64,000 nucleotides of DNA. Source: Glycomyces salinus. Its GTDB lineage: Bacteria > Actinomycetota > Actinomycetes > Mycobacteriales > Micromonosporaceae. Numbering within the stretch: the first letter of the stretch is position 1; each line of letters starts with the position of its first letter. The stretch covers positions 33,531 to 97,530 of the forward strand of contig NZ_JAELXW010000026.1 in the NCBI RefSeq assembly GCF_016428645.1, written 5' to 3'. Below the pieces are notes generated by a model. The model was not told the DNA's origin, did not search any database, and saw only the letters and a program-made list of their open reading frames with translations. Below, one piece after another: positions 52,271 through 61,140 of this stretch. Position numbers and translations under genes: made by a program.

Positions 52271-53683
52271 ATGCAGAACGAAGAACGTCCCACCGCTGAG
52301 TCCCCGTCGACCGGCGAACTGGACCTCGAGGCCCGCCAGGCGCTGCGGCGCGTGTCCGGTCTCGCCTCGACCGAACTGGCCGACGTCACCGACGCCGAGT
52401 ACCGGCGGCTGCGCCTCGAGCGCGTCGTCCTGGTCGGGGTCTGGACCGAGGGCACCGCGGAGGACGCCGAGAACTCCCTGACCGAACTGGCCGCCCTGGC
52501 CGAGACGGCCGGGTCCGAGGTCGCCGACGGGCTCCTCCAGCGCCGCTCCAAGCCCGACCCGGGCACCTACATCGGCTCCGGCAAGGTCCGCGAGGTCAGG
52601 GACACCGTCGAGGCGCTCGGCGCCGACACCGTCATCTGCGACGGCGAACTCTCCCCGGGGCAGCTGATCGCCCTGGAGAAGGCCGTCAACGTCAAGGTCA
52701 TCGACCGCACCGCCCTGATCCTGGACATCTTCGCCCAGCACGCCAAGAGCGCCGAGGGCAAGGCCCAGGTCGAGCTGGCCCAGCTCCAGTACCTCCTGCC
52801 GCGCCTGCGCGGCTGGGGCGACGCGATGAGCCGTCAGGGCGGCGGCCGCGCAGGCGGCTCCAACGGCGGCGTGGGCCTGCGCGGCCCCGGTGAGACCAAG
52901 CTCGAGACCGACCGCCGCCGCATCCGCGCGAAGGTCGCCAAGCTCCGCCGCGACCTGGCCAAACTCACCGTCACCCGGGAGACCCTGCGGCTGGAGCGCG
53001 GCCGCAACCGGGTTCCGGCCGTGGCCATCGCCGGCTACACCAACGCCGGGAAGTCCAGCCTCCTCAACGCCCTGACCGGCGCCGGCATCCTGGTCCAGGA
53101 CGCCCTGTTCGCCACCCTCGACACCACCACGCGGCGCGCCCGCACCGAGGAGGGCCGCGAGTACACGATCTCGGACACCGTCGGTTTCGTCCGCCACCTG
53201 CCGCACCAGCTGGTCGAGGCGTTCCGCTCCACGCTCGAGGAGGTCGCCGAGGCCGACCTGATCGTGCACGTGGTCGACGGCTCCGACCCCGACCCGGTCG
53301 GGCAGGCCGACGCGGTCCGCGAGGTGCTCGCCGAGGTCGGCGCCGAGGACATCCCCGAGCTGCTGGTGGTCAACAAGCTCGACGCGGTCGAGCCCGACCG
53401 GCTCCTGCAACTGCGCTCGGACTGGCCGGACGCGGTGTTCGCCTCCGCGCGCGGCGGCGAGGGCATCGACAAACTGCGCGACGCCATCGAGCGGGCCCTG
53501 CCGCGACCGGATGTCACGCTCCGCGTCTGCGTCCCCTATGTGCGCGGCGACCTGGTCTCCAAGATCCGGGAGCGCGGAGAGGTCCTGTCGACCGAGCACC
53601 GGAGCGAGGGCACGGTCATGTCCGCCCGGGTCGACGAGGCCCTGGCGGGTGAATTGCGCCCATTCATCCTTGAAAGCGAGTGA
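52271..53683 (+). CDS. hflX: ribosome-associated GTPase HflX
   Basis: Splits stalled ribosomes. The 470 residues have GTYIGSGKVREVRD and ALILDIFAQHAKSAEGKAQV in the nucleotide-binding N-domain. GLRGPGETKLETDRR is the HflX signature, then AGYTNAGKSSLLNAL (G1), DTVGFVRHLPH (G3) and VNKLD (G4). ATG 52271 with GAGG upstream. In actinobacteria hflX near lexA is usual. Confidence 0.95.
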   Translation: MQNEERPTAESPSTGELDLEARQALRRVSGLASTELADVTDAEYRRLRLERVVLVGVWTEGTAEDAENSLTELAALAETAGSEVADGLLQRRSKPDPGTYIGSGKVREVRDTVEALGADTVICDGELSPGQLIALEKAVNVKVIDRTALILDIFAQHAKSAEGKAQVELAQLQYLLPRLRGWGDAMSRQGGGRAGGSNGGVGLRGPGETKLETDRRRIRAKVAKLRRDLAKLTVTRETLRLERGRNRVPAVAIAGYTNAGKSSLLNALTGAGILVQDALFATLDTTTRRARTEEGREYTISDTVGFVRHLPHQLVEAFRSTLEEVAEADLIVHVVDGSDPDPVGQADAVREVLAEVGAEDIPELLVVNKLDAVEPDRLLQLRSDWPDAVFASARGGEGIDKLRDAIERALPRPDVTLRVCVPYVRGDLVSKIRERGEVLSTEHRSEGTVMSARVDEALAGELRPFILESE

Positions 53684-53754
53684 ATTTCCGTGGTCCCGAA
53701 CATGTCTCACGGGGGTCGCTCCATCGAGTGGGCGTGTTCTGGAACACTTGCCTG

Positions 53755-55365
53755 ATGCGAGAGCGCCATGGGGGACATGACGCCTGGGCAGCGCGCCTCG
53801 CCGCTGGAGCGACCGGCGCTGTCCTGGCGATGACCGTAGGGGCCCCTGTCTGGGCCCAGGACGAGGAGTCCGGCGGCGGAGAGAAGCTCTGCGATCTCCA
53901 CGACCCGCGCCTCCAGAGCCCGGCGGGGATCGCCGCCGCCGAAGACGGCGGCTGGTGGGTCGTCCCCAGCGGCGAGAACCAGGACTCGACCCTGTCGATC
54001 CAGCACGTGGGCACCGACTGCAACCCGCAGCAGTCCGGCGAAGTCTGGGTCGACCACACGCCCCTCGACCCCCAGTCCCTGCTGGTCTCCGACGGCTTCC
54101 TCTGGGTCGGCGACACCGGCGGCGCGAGCGAGCGCCCGTGGATCACCCTCAACCAGATCGAGGTGGACCAGACGGGCAACAACGTCATCTTCCGCTACGT
54201 CTTCCCCGATTCGCCCGTGGACGTGGAGGCATTCGTCATCCTCCCCGGCGACGACCGGAAACCGGTGTTCTTCTCGGCCGCCGACGGCGAGACCACCCTC
54301 TACTCCCCACCGGGCGAGAACCTCGTCGAGAACACCCCGATGGACGAGGTCGGGACCGCGACCCTGCCCGAGGGCGGCACGGTCACTGGCGCGGCCCTGA
54401 ACGACGACGCCACCAAGATCGTGCTGCGCACCGAGAGCGCCGCCTACGAGTACGACGTCGACGAAGGCGACGTCGCCGCCGCCGTGACCGAAGGCGAACC
54501 GCTCGTCACGCCCCTGGCCGACGAGGGCCAGGCCCAGGACATCACCTACGACGCCGACGGCAACTTCGTCACACTCGCCTCCCTCGACGGCGGCGACCCG
54601 CTCGGATCCATCACCACCTACACCCCGGCGGCCCCGCCCGCCGAGGACGGCGGAGACGACGCCGCGGACTCCGGCGGCGGCTCCTCGGACTCCGAAGACG
54701 ACGGCGGCATCGTCGACTGGCTCCTGGACCTCGGCTTCACCAACATCATCCGAATCCTCACCGGGATCGCCGTAGTCGGCTTCGGCGTCATGCTCGGCGG
54801 CATCCTCGTGATCCGCAAGCACCGCCGCCGGCGCCGCGAGGCCGCCGACGACGGCGAGGAGCTGGGGGCCGCCGAAGAGCCGGCCTTCGACGACTTCAAG
54901 GACGACCCGCCCGGGCGAGACCCCGTCGACATCGGACTCGACGCCGGGCAACCCGACCCCGAGGTCGGCCAGCTCGCCCAGGGCTCGGTGTACGGCGCTG
55001 CACGACAGGAGCCCTCCGGCAACGTCTACGGCGCGCCCAAGCCGCGCCCCGGCGGCGGAGCGGTCTACGGCGCGCCCAAGGAGGAACCGCCGCCCCGGCC
55101 CCCGCGAGAGGATCCGCCGCAGTACGGCGCGTTCGAGTCGGCCGGCCAGGGAAGCGTCTACGGCGAGGCCGGGCGGTCCTTCGCGGCCGAACCCCGGCGG
55201 AACGCGGCCGGGACGACCTACGGCGCCGCGCGCGAGCAGGCCGGCGTCTACGGCGCCACGCGCGACGCGGGCGGAAACGTGTACGGGGCCGGAAACGGCG
55301 AACGGACCCCGGAGTCGGATGACGACTACTGGGGTCCGCCTGACGTTAACGGCCGGGGGCGCTGA
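53755..55365 (+). CDS. secreted/single-span protein with beta-propeller-like domain and VYGA-repeat cytoplasmic tail
   Basis: A 536-residue protein. Signal peptide (AARLAAGATGAVLAMTVGAPVWA) and an external domain of about 300 residues with propeller-like strands (GGWWVVPSG, DGFLWVGDTGG). A Gly/Asp/Ser linker is followed by one membrane span (IIRILTGIAVVGFGVMLGGILVI), RKHRRRRR, and an intracellular tail of about 175 residues. The tail repeats VYGA or near forms about eight times (54988-55293). ATG 53755 fits the signal peptide; the open frame starts at 53680. Function unknown. Ends one base from the lexA stop. Confidence 0.78.
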   Translation: MRERHGGHDAWAARLAAGATGAVLAMTVGAPVWAQDEESGGGEKLCDLHDPRLQSPAGIAAAEDGGWWVVPSGENQDSTLSIQHVGTDCNPQQSGEVWVDHTPLDPQSLLVSDGFLWVGDTGGASERPWITLNQIEVDQTGNNVIFRYVFPDSPVDVEAFVILPGDDRKPVFFSAADGETTLYSPPGENLVENTPMDEVGTATLPEGGTVTGAALNDDATKIVLRTESAAYEYDVDEGDVAAAVTEGEPLVTPLADEGQAQDITYDADGNFVTLASLDGGDPLGSITTYTPAAPPAEDGGDDAADSGGGSSDSEDDGGIVDWLLDLGFTNIIRILTGIAVVGFGVMLGGILVIRKHRRRRREAADDGEELGAAEEPAFDDFKDDPPGRDPVDIGLDAGQPDPEVGQLAQGSVYGAARQEPSGNVYGAPKPRPGGGAVYGAPKEEPPPRPPREDPPQYGAFESAGQGSVYGEAGRSFAAEPRRNAAGTTYGAAREQAGVYGATRDAGGNVYGAGNGERTPESDDDYWGPPDVNGRGR

Positions 55366-55366
55366 C

Positions 55367-56023
55367 TCAGATCTTCCGGAGCACGGCCACGACGCGGCCG
55401 AGGATCTCCGCCTCGGAGGCGTCGATCGGATCGTACAGCGCGTTGGCGGGCATCAGCCACGGCTTGCCGCCCTTGCGCTTCCAGGTCTTGACGGTCGCCT
55501 CGCCGTCGATCATGGCCGCCACGATCTCGCCGTTCAGCGCGTCGGGCTGCTGACGCACCACGACCCAGTCGCCGTCGGTGATGGCCGCCTCGACCATCGA
55601 GTCGCCCTTGACCCGCAGCAGGAAGTGCACGCCCTCGCCGACGAACTCCGCCGGCAGCGGCATCACGTCGTAGTCGCGCTCCTCGGCCAGGATCGGCTGC
55701 CCCGCGGCGATCTCGCCGACCATCGGGACGTAGCGGGGACGCGGGTGCTGCGAGCAGGTCTGGACGCCCCCCGGCGTGGACTGCTTGACCCCGACCGCGC
55801 GCGGCCGCCCGGCCAGGCGGTTGAGGTAGCCCTTCCGTTCGAGCTGCTTCATCTGGTAGGCGACGCTGGAGGCCGACGCGAGGCCGACCTCGGCGCCGAT
55901 CTCCCGGACGCTGGGGGGGTACCCCTTGTTGTTGATGAACTCCTCGATGTACTCGAGGACTTGCTGTTGCCGACGGGTCAGCTTGCGCGTCTTCGTTCGG
56001 GCTGTAGTGGTCTCGCTAGTCAC
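55367..56023 (-). CDS. lexA: LexA repressor
   Basis: SOS repressor that cuts itself when RecA is active. The 218 residues have an N-terminal winged helix ([19 protein letters not shown]). The cleavage pair is Ala-Gly in [10 protein letters not shown], with catalytic Ser142 in GDSMV and Lys179 in ATVKTW, the proper 37-residue spacing. GTG at 56023 with AGGAG 7 bases upstream; longer in-frame starts cross the promoter and are rejected. Confidence 0.96.
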   Translation of the reverse strand: MTSETTTARTKTRKLTRRQQQVLEYIEEFINNKGYPPSVREIGAEVGLASASSVAYQMKQLERKGYLNRLAGRPRAVGVKQSTPGGVQTCSQHPRPRYVPMVGEIAAGQPILAEERDYDVMPLPAEFVGEGVHFLLRVKGDSMVEAAITDGDWVVVRQQPDALNGEIVAAMIDGEATVKTWKRKGGKPWLMPANALYDPIDASEAEILGRVVAVLRKI

Positions 56024-56068
56024 AGGGAGCTCCTGTATGACAAATGGGACGGTATGTCTGATTCCGAC

Positions 56069-56097
56069 AATGTAACTCAGGCTCTGCGTCAAGTCAA
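56069..56097 (-). promoter_or_regulatory. lexA promoter
   Basis: On the minus strand TTGACT (56097-56092), 17 bases, TACATT (56074-56069), about 46 bases before the lexA GTG. The -35 overlaps the SOS box. The 315-base gap 56024-56338 holds this promoter, the SOS box and the NrdR-type site, and no gene. Confidence 0.65.
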
Positions 56098-56109
56098 ACA
56101 TTCGTGCGA
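56094..56109. promoter_or_regulatory. SOS box (LexA-binding site)
   Basis: TCAAACATTCGTGCGA matches 10 of the 12 fixed positions of the actinobacterial box TCGAAC-N4-GTTCGA and covers the lexA -35, as expected for self-repression. Confidence 0.65.
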
Positions 56110-56187
56110 GTTCGGCGTGTCGCGGGGTCATCACTCGCGTCCGGGTCCGGTCCAAGATCACGAACGTGCCAATTCGAGCTAGGATCG

Positions 56188-56203
56188 ACACAAGATCTAG
56201 TGG
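56188..56203. promoter_or_regulatory. NrdR box upstream of nrdR-nrdJ
   Basis: ACACAAGATCTAGTGG matches 13 of 16 positions of the NrdR consensus ACACWATATATWGTGT. A second copy is normally needed about three helical turns away; only a weak candidate (8 of 16, starting at 56218) is seen. Confidence 0.55.
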
Positions 56204-56338
56204 TGTGATGTATCGTCGTTCACTAGGTGTTGGGGTTGGCGAGCTGCGCGGAGGTTCGCGGTGCAGACCGGCCCCGGCGCGGCGCCGCCGCGGAACTGTC
56301 GGACCCCGGGAAGATGATCGCCGTAGAGGAGACTAGCG

Positions 56339-56803
56339 ATGCGATGCCCATACTGTCGCCATCCCGACAGCCGCGTGGTCGATTCCCGTGAGGGCGAGGA
56401 CGGCAAGATCATCCGCCGCCGCCGAGTCTGCCAGAAGTGCGAGCGGCGTTTCACCACGGTCGAGGAATCGGTGATGGCCGTGGTCAAGCGCAGCGGCGCC
56501 ACCGAGCCGTTCAGCCGGGCCAAGGTCGCCCAGGGGGTCATGAAGGCCTGCCAGGGCAGGCCGGTGGACGCCGACGACGTCCAGAAGCTGGCCCAGAACG
56601 TGGAGGACGAGATCCGCTCCAGAGGCGTGGCCGAGATTCCCGCGAACGAGGTCGGCGTGGCGGTCCTCGAGCCGCTGCGCCAGCTCGACGAGGTCGCCTA
56701 CCTCCGCTTCGCCAGCGTCTACCGCAGCTTCGAGTCCCTGGAGGACTTCGAGTCCGCCATCCGCCAGCTGCGCGAGCAGCACGCCGCCAACCACAGCGGC
56801 TAG
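56339..56803 (+). CDS. nrdR: transcriptional repressor NrdR
   Basis: ATP/dATP-sensing repressor of ribonucleotide reductase genes. The 154 residues have a zinc ribbon with Cys3/Cys6 and Cys31/Cys34, [18 protein letters not shown], and an ATP-cone domain ([20 protein letters not shown]). ATG with GAGGAG upstream. It precedes nrdJ by 48 bases in one operon and probably controls it through the box at 56188. Confidence 0.96.
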   Translation: MRCPYCRHPDSRVVDSREGEDGKIIRRRRVCQKCERRFTTVEESVMAVVKRSGATEPFSRAKVAQGVMKACQGRPVDADDVQKLAQNVEDEIRSRGVAEIPANEVGVAVLEPLRQLDEVAYLRFASVYRSFESLEDFESAIRQLREQHAANHSG

Positions 56804-56851
56804 ATCCCCCTCTCGACCAGCCAGGAAACCGAACTAACAGGGCGAGGAGAC

Positions 56852-59800
56852 ATGCCGAAGACCACCAAGGCCACCGGCGGCGCGGGCGCAGGGTCCGCGG
56901 CGAAGAAGACCGCCGAGAAGCCGGCCAAGGCCGGCGGAGAACGACTTAGTATCGAACGCGTGTTCACAACGGAGGGTGTGCACCCGTACGACGAGGTGGA
57001 GTGGGAGCGGCGCGACGTCGTCATGACCAACTGGCGCGACGGCTCGGTCAACTTCGAGCAGCGCGGCGTCGAGTTCCCGGAGTTCTGGAGCCAGAACGCC
57101 ACCCAGATCGTGACCTCGAAGTACTTCCGGGGCGCGGTGGGAACCCCGCAACGCGAGTCCAGCCTCAAGCAGCTGATCGACCGCGTCGTCCACACCTACC
57201 GGAAGGCCGGCGAGGAACACGACTACTTCGCGTCCAGCCAAGACGCCCAGATATTCGCCGAAGAACTGACCTGGCTCCTGCTCCACCAGTACTTCAGCTT
57301 CAACTCCCCGGTCTGGTTCAACGTCGGAACCGAAGCAGCACAACAAGTGTCAGCGTGCTTTATCCTCAGCGTGGACGACACCATGGAGTCGATCCTCGAC
57401 TGGTACAAGGAAGAGGGGATGATCTTCAAGGGCGGCTCCGGGGCCGGAGTCAACCTCTCGAAGATCCGCGCCTCGGCCGAGCTGCTCTCCTCGGGCGGCA
57501 ACGCCTCCGGGCCGATCAGCTTCATGCGCGGCGCCGACGCATCCGCCGGGACCATCAAGTCCGGCGGCGCGACCCGCAGGGCGGCCAAGATGGTCGTGCT
57601 CGACGTCGACCACCCCGACATCGAGGAGTTCATCGACACCAAGGCCCGCGAAGAGGACAAGATCCGGGCATTGCGCGACGCCGGCTTCGACGTCGACCTC
57701 GGCGGCGAGGACATGTTCAGTGTCCAGTACCAGAACGCCAACAACTCGGTGCGCGTCTCCGACACGTTCATGCGCGCGGTCGAGGAGGGCACCGACTACG
57801 CCCTGACCGCCCGCATGGACGGCAAGGAGATCTCCCGCCGCGACGCCCGCGAAGTCTTCCGCAAGATGGCCGAAGCCGCCTGGGAGTGCGCCGACCCGGG
57901 CATCCAGTACGACGACACCATCAACGACTGGCACACCAACACCAATACCGACAGGATCTACGCATCCAACCCGTGCAGTGAATATCTTTCACTTAACGAC
58001 TCTTCGTGCAACCTCGCCAGCCTGAACCTGATGAAGTTCCTCGGCGAAGAGGGCTCGTTCGACGTCGAGCGGTTCGTCAAGTGCGTCGAATTCGTCATCA
58101 CCGCCATGGAGATCTCGATCTCCTTCGCGGACTTCCCGACCGAGAAGATCGGCCAGACGACCCGCGACTACCGCCAGCTCGGCATCGGGTACTCCAACCT
58201 CGGCGCCCTGCTCATGGCCTCCGGGCACGCCTACGACTCCGAAGAGGGCCGCGCGCTGGCCGCCTCCATCACCGCGTTGATGACCGGAGTCTCGTATCGG
58301 CGCTCCGCCGAGATCGCCGGGGCGGTCGGGCCCTACGCTGGCTACGAGCTCAACGCCGAACCGCACCAGCGGGTCATGCGCAAGCACGCCGAGGCCGCCG
58401 ACCGGGTCGAGACCTTCGGCGACGTGGACGCCACGATCCTCGAAGCGGCGAGGTCCGAATGGGCTAGCGGGAACGCGATCGGCGCCCAGAACGGCTGGCG
58501 CAACGCGCAGGCCTCGGTGCTCGCTCCGACCGGCTGCCTCATCGGCGACACGCTCATCACCACTGATCGAGGGCTCACACGCCTCGAGTCGCTCGGTGAT
58601 CCGTTCGGTGCCAAATGGCAAGACCTCGATGCGACGGTCTCCACCGATGACGGGCCGAAGCAGACCACCAAGTTCTTCGTCAACGGAGAGGAACCGACAC
58701 GCCGGATCTCGACCGAGTCCGGTTACCGCATCCAGGGCACACTCGCACACCGAATCAAGGTCGTGGAGGAGGCCACCGGACAATGGGAGTGGAAGCGTCT
58801 GGCCGACATCAACTCCGGAGATCTGGTACCGATACAGATGCGGACCCTCGTCGGCGAGCCGAACCGTGTTCCGCTCCCGGTCCTCGACCAGGCGTACTAC
58901 ACCGAAGACGGCCAGCTCACCGTTCCCGACGAAGTCCGCGAGGAGCTTGCCGAGCTCGTCGGGTACTTCATGGGTGACGGAAGCCTGCACGCCAAGGGTA
59001 TCCGGCTGTGCGTGGCGCAGGAGGATCAGGACGTCGTCGACCACCTCTGCAGTCTCAGTGAGAAGCTCTTCAATCTCACACCGCGAGTCACCGCGCAGCA
59101 GGGGTACTCCGAGGTCACGCTCCAGTCGGTCCGTCTCGCGCGCTGGTGGCAGGCGGCCGGGTTCGCGAAGGGCCGACCGTCTGAAGAGCACAGCGGCAAA
59201 GGATGGAAGCCGCGAGTCCCCGCCGCGATCCTCGAGACCAACGCCGAATCCGTCTATGAGTCGTTCCTCCGCGGTCTTTTCGAGGCAGACGGGACCGTTG
59301 GAGAAGGCGTGCAGAGCGTCTGCACCTGCACTCCTGAGTTCGCCGACGAGATTCGGACACTTCTGCTCGTGCTCGGATTCTCAACGACGACCCGCACCAC
59401 AGCCACCGGATGGGGCGGTGACGCCTCGGTGGTCCGACTCCGGAACATCGACCACGCGCTCAACTTCGCCGAGCGCATCGGTTTCATCGGCAATCGCAAG
59501 AATGAGCTCCAGGCGTGGGAAGAGCCCGCCCGTTCGGCGAAGCGCGACCGAGTTTTCCTGCCGCGCGAGGTCTGGGAAGAACTCGTCCCGGTCGACCACC
59601 AGTACCGCGGCAGGGTCATCCAGTCACTCCGTAAGCATGGTGGGGTGGCCCGGCAAGTTGTGCAGGATCTCTACGCGCACACTCGGGATGAGCGTCTACT
59701 ACACGCGCTCGGTTACCTCTTCGAGCGTGTCGAGGCCAACGAGGACGGCGGCATCGTCCCCACCTACGACCTCTCGGTGCCGGAGAACGTCACCTATGTG

Positions 59801-61012
59801 GCGAACGGAATGGTCTCTCACAACACCATCTCGTTCATGATGGACTGCGACACCACGGGAATCGAACCGGACCTGGCGCTGGTCAAGCACAAGAAGCTGG
59901 TCGGCGGCGGCTCGATGGAGATCGTCAACCAGACGGTTCCGCGAGCCCTGGCCCGCCTGGGCTACATCGAGAGCGACGGCAAGGCGATCGTCGACTACAT
60001 CGCCGAGCACGGCCACGTCATCGGCGCCCCCGCGCTCGCGGAGGAGCACTACTCGGTGTTCGACTGCGCCATGGGCGAGCGCTCCATCTCGCCTATGGGC
60101 CACGTCCACATGATGGCCGCGGTGCAGCCGTTCCTCAGCGGTTCGGTCAGCAAGACCGTGAACCTCCCCGAGCAGGCCACGGTCGAGGACATCGAGCAGG
60201 TCTACTTCGAGGGCTGGAAGCTCGGCCTCAAGGCGCTGGCGGTCTACCGGGACAACTGCAAGGTCGGACAGCCCTTGTCGGCCAAGAAGAAGGAGATCGA
60301 CAAGGCGGTCGAGGAGGCCGTGGAGAAGGTCGTCGAGGAGGCCGCGCACGCTCCGGTGCGGCGCAAGCTCCCCAAGCGGCGTCCCAGCCAGACCACGTCG
60401 TTCAGCGTCGGCGGGGCCGAGGGGTACATCACCTCCTCGTCGTACCCGGACGACGGCCTCGGCGAGGTCTTCCTCAAGATGTCCAAGCAGGGGTCGACGC
60501 TCGCCGGAGTGATGGACGCGCTCTCGGTGGCGATCTCGATCGCCCTCCAGTACGGCGTCCCGCTCGAGAAGTACGTCGAGAAGTTCACCAACATGCGCTT
60601 CGAGCCCGCCGGCATGACCGACGATCCGGACATCCGCATGGCGTCCTCGGTGGTCGACTACGTCTTCCGCCGCCTGGCCCTCGACTACCTGCCGTTCGAG
60701 GAGCGCGCGGCGCTGGGCATCATGACCACCGCGGAGCGGACCGCCGAGGTCAACGGCGAGGACCCGTCCAAGGTGCGCGCGAGCGACGAGGACGACGTGG
60801 ACTTCGACGCGCTCCGGTCCTCGGCGCCGATCGAGGAGGCGGTCCGGGAGCGGGCCGAGGCCGAGTCGACCGGCTCGCGTCTGGACCTCCTGCACTCGGC
60901 TCAGACTCGCAGTGACGACGCGCCGCTGTGCATGAACTGCGGCACCAAGATGCGGCCGGCCGGCTCCTGCTACGCCTGCGAGGGCTGCGGAGCCACCAGC
61001 GGTTGCAGCTAG
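56852..61012 (+). CDS. nrdJ: B12-dependent (class II) ribonucleotide reductase with intein
   Basis: Makes deoxyribonucleotides using adenosylcobalamin, oxygen-independently. The 1386-residue precursor has FSFNSPVWFNVG, GGSGAGVNLSKIR, NPCSEYLSLNDSSCNLASL (active-site Cys) and a C-terminal CMNCG...CYACEGCG zinc motif. At residues 562-991 a 430-residue intein interrupts the APTG/TISFMMDCDTTG site, so the mature enzyme would be about 956 residues, normal for actinobacterial NrdJ. Activity needs protein splicing. A terminator follows at 61030. Confidence 0.96.
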   Translation: MPKTTKATGGAGAGSAAKKTAEKPAKAGGERLSIERVFTTEGVHPYDEVEWERRDVVMTNWRDGSVNFEQRGVEFPEFWSQNATQIVTSKYFRGAVGTPQRESSLKQLIDRVVHTYRKAGEEHDYFASSQDAQIFAEELTWLLLHQYFSFNSPVWFNVGTEAAQQVSACFILSVDDTMESILDWYKEEGMIFKGGSGAGVNLSKIRASAELLSSGGNASGPISFMRGADASAGTIKSGGATRRAAKMVVLDVDHPDIEEFIDTKAREEDKIRALRDAGFDVDLGGEDMFSVQYQNANNSVRVSDTFMRAVEEGTDYALTARMDGKEISRRDAREVFRKMAEAAWECADPGIQYDDTINDWHTNTNTDRIYASNPCSEYLSLNDSSCNLASLNLMKFLGEEGSFDVERFVKCVEFVITAMEISISFADFPTEKIGQTTRDYRQLGIGYSNLGALLMASGHAYDSEEGRALAASITALMTGVSYRRSAEIAGAVGPYAGYELNAEPHQRVMRKHAEAADRVETFGDVDATILEAARSEWASGNAIGAQNGWRNAQASVLAPTGCLIGDTLITTDRGLTRLESLGDPFGAKWQDLDATVSTDDGPKQTTKFFVNGEEPTRRISTESGYRIQGTLAHRIKVVEEATGQWEWKRLADINSGDLVPIQMRTLVGEPNRVPLPVLDQAYYTEDGQLTVPDEVREELAELVGYFMGDGSLHAKGIRLCVAQEDQDVVDHLCSLSEKLFNLTPRVTAQQGYSEVTLQSVRLARWWQAAGFAKGRPSEEHSGKGWKPRVPAAILETNAESVYESFLRGLFEADGTVGEGVQSVCTCTPEFADEIRTLLLVLGFSTTTRTTATGWGGDASVVRLRNIDHALNFAERIGFIGNRKNELQAWEEPARSAKRDRVFLPREVWEELVPVDHQYRGRVIQSLRKHGGVARQVVQDLYAHTRDERLLHALGYLFERVEANEDGGIVPTYDLSVPENVTYVANGMVSHNTISFMMDCDTTGIEPDLALVKHKKLVGGGSMEIVNQTVPRALARLGYIESDGKAIVDYIAEHGHVIGAPALAEEHYSVFDCAMGERSISPMGHVHMMAAVQPFLSGSVSKTVNLPEQATVEDIEQVYFEGWKLGLKALAVYRDNCKVGQPLSAKKKEIDKAVEEAVEKVVEEAAHAPVRRKLPKRRPSQTTSFSVGGAEGYITSSSYPDDGLGEVFLKMSKQGSTLAGVMDALSVAISIALQYGVPLEKYVEKFTNMRFEPAGMTDDPDIRMASSVVDYVFRRLALDYLPFEERAALGIMTTAERTAEVNGEDPSKVRASDEDDVDFDALRSSAPIEEAVRERAEAESTGSRLDLLHSAQTRSDDAPLCMNCGTKMRPAGSCYACEGCGATSGCS
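58535..59824 (+). mobile_element. intein with LAGLIDADG homing endonuclease in nrdJ
   Basis: Starts at Cys (TGC 58535) in CLIGDTLITTDRG (block A) and ends HN before Thr (VANGMVSHN, block G), with TxxH block B in GTLAHRIK. Two dodecapeptide endonuclease motifs, LVGYFMGDGSL and FLRGLFEADGTV, each keep an acidic Asp, so the endonuclease may be active. Codons such as GAT, GGT and TCT are commoner here than in the flanking nrdJ, consistent with horizontal arrival. Confidence 0.95.
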
Positions 61013-61029
61013 AGGAAACGTCAGCCGGT

Positions 61030-61059
61030 GAAGGGGTCGGGCGTGAGCCCGGCCCCTTC
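61030..61059 (+). terminator. terminator after nrdJ
   Basis: GAAGGGGTCGGGC / GCCCGGCCCCTTC, a 13-base stem with one G-T pair and GTGA loop, 17 bases after the nrdJ stop, followed by a pyrimidine-rich tail. Confidence 0.75.
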
Positions 61060-61140
61060 TCGTCTCCCAAGGGAACCGCGTCTGCGCATGGGCCCGATAC
61101 GAGTCGGGTCGGCCCGAATCGACCCCATAGACTCAGGTCT

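Noticed and set aside
56167..56180. CGAACGTGCCAATTCG near lexA as a second SOS box
   Set aside because: The half-sites are two bases too far apart compared with CGAAC-N4-GTTCG.
55367..56191. Longer LexA starting at 56191
   Set aside because: The added residues cross the SOS box and promoter, and GTG 56023 has a good AGGAG site.
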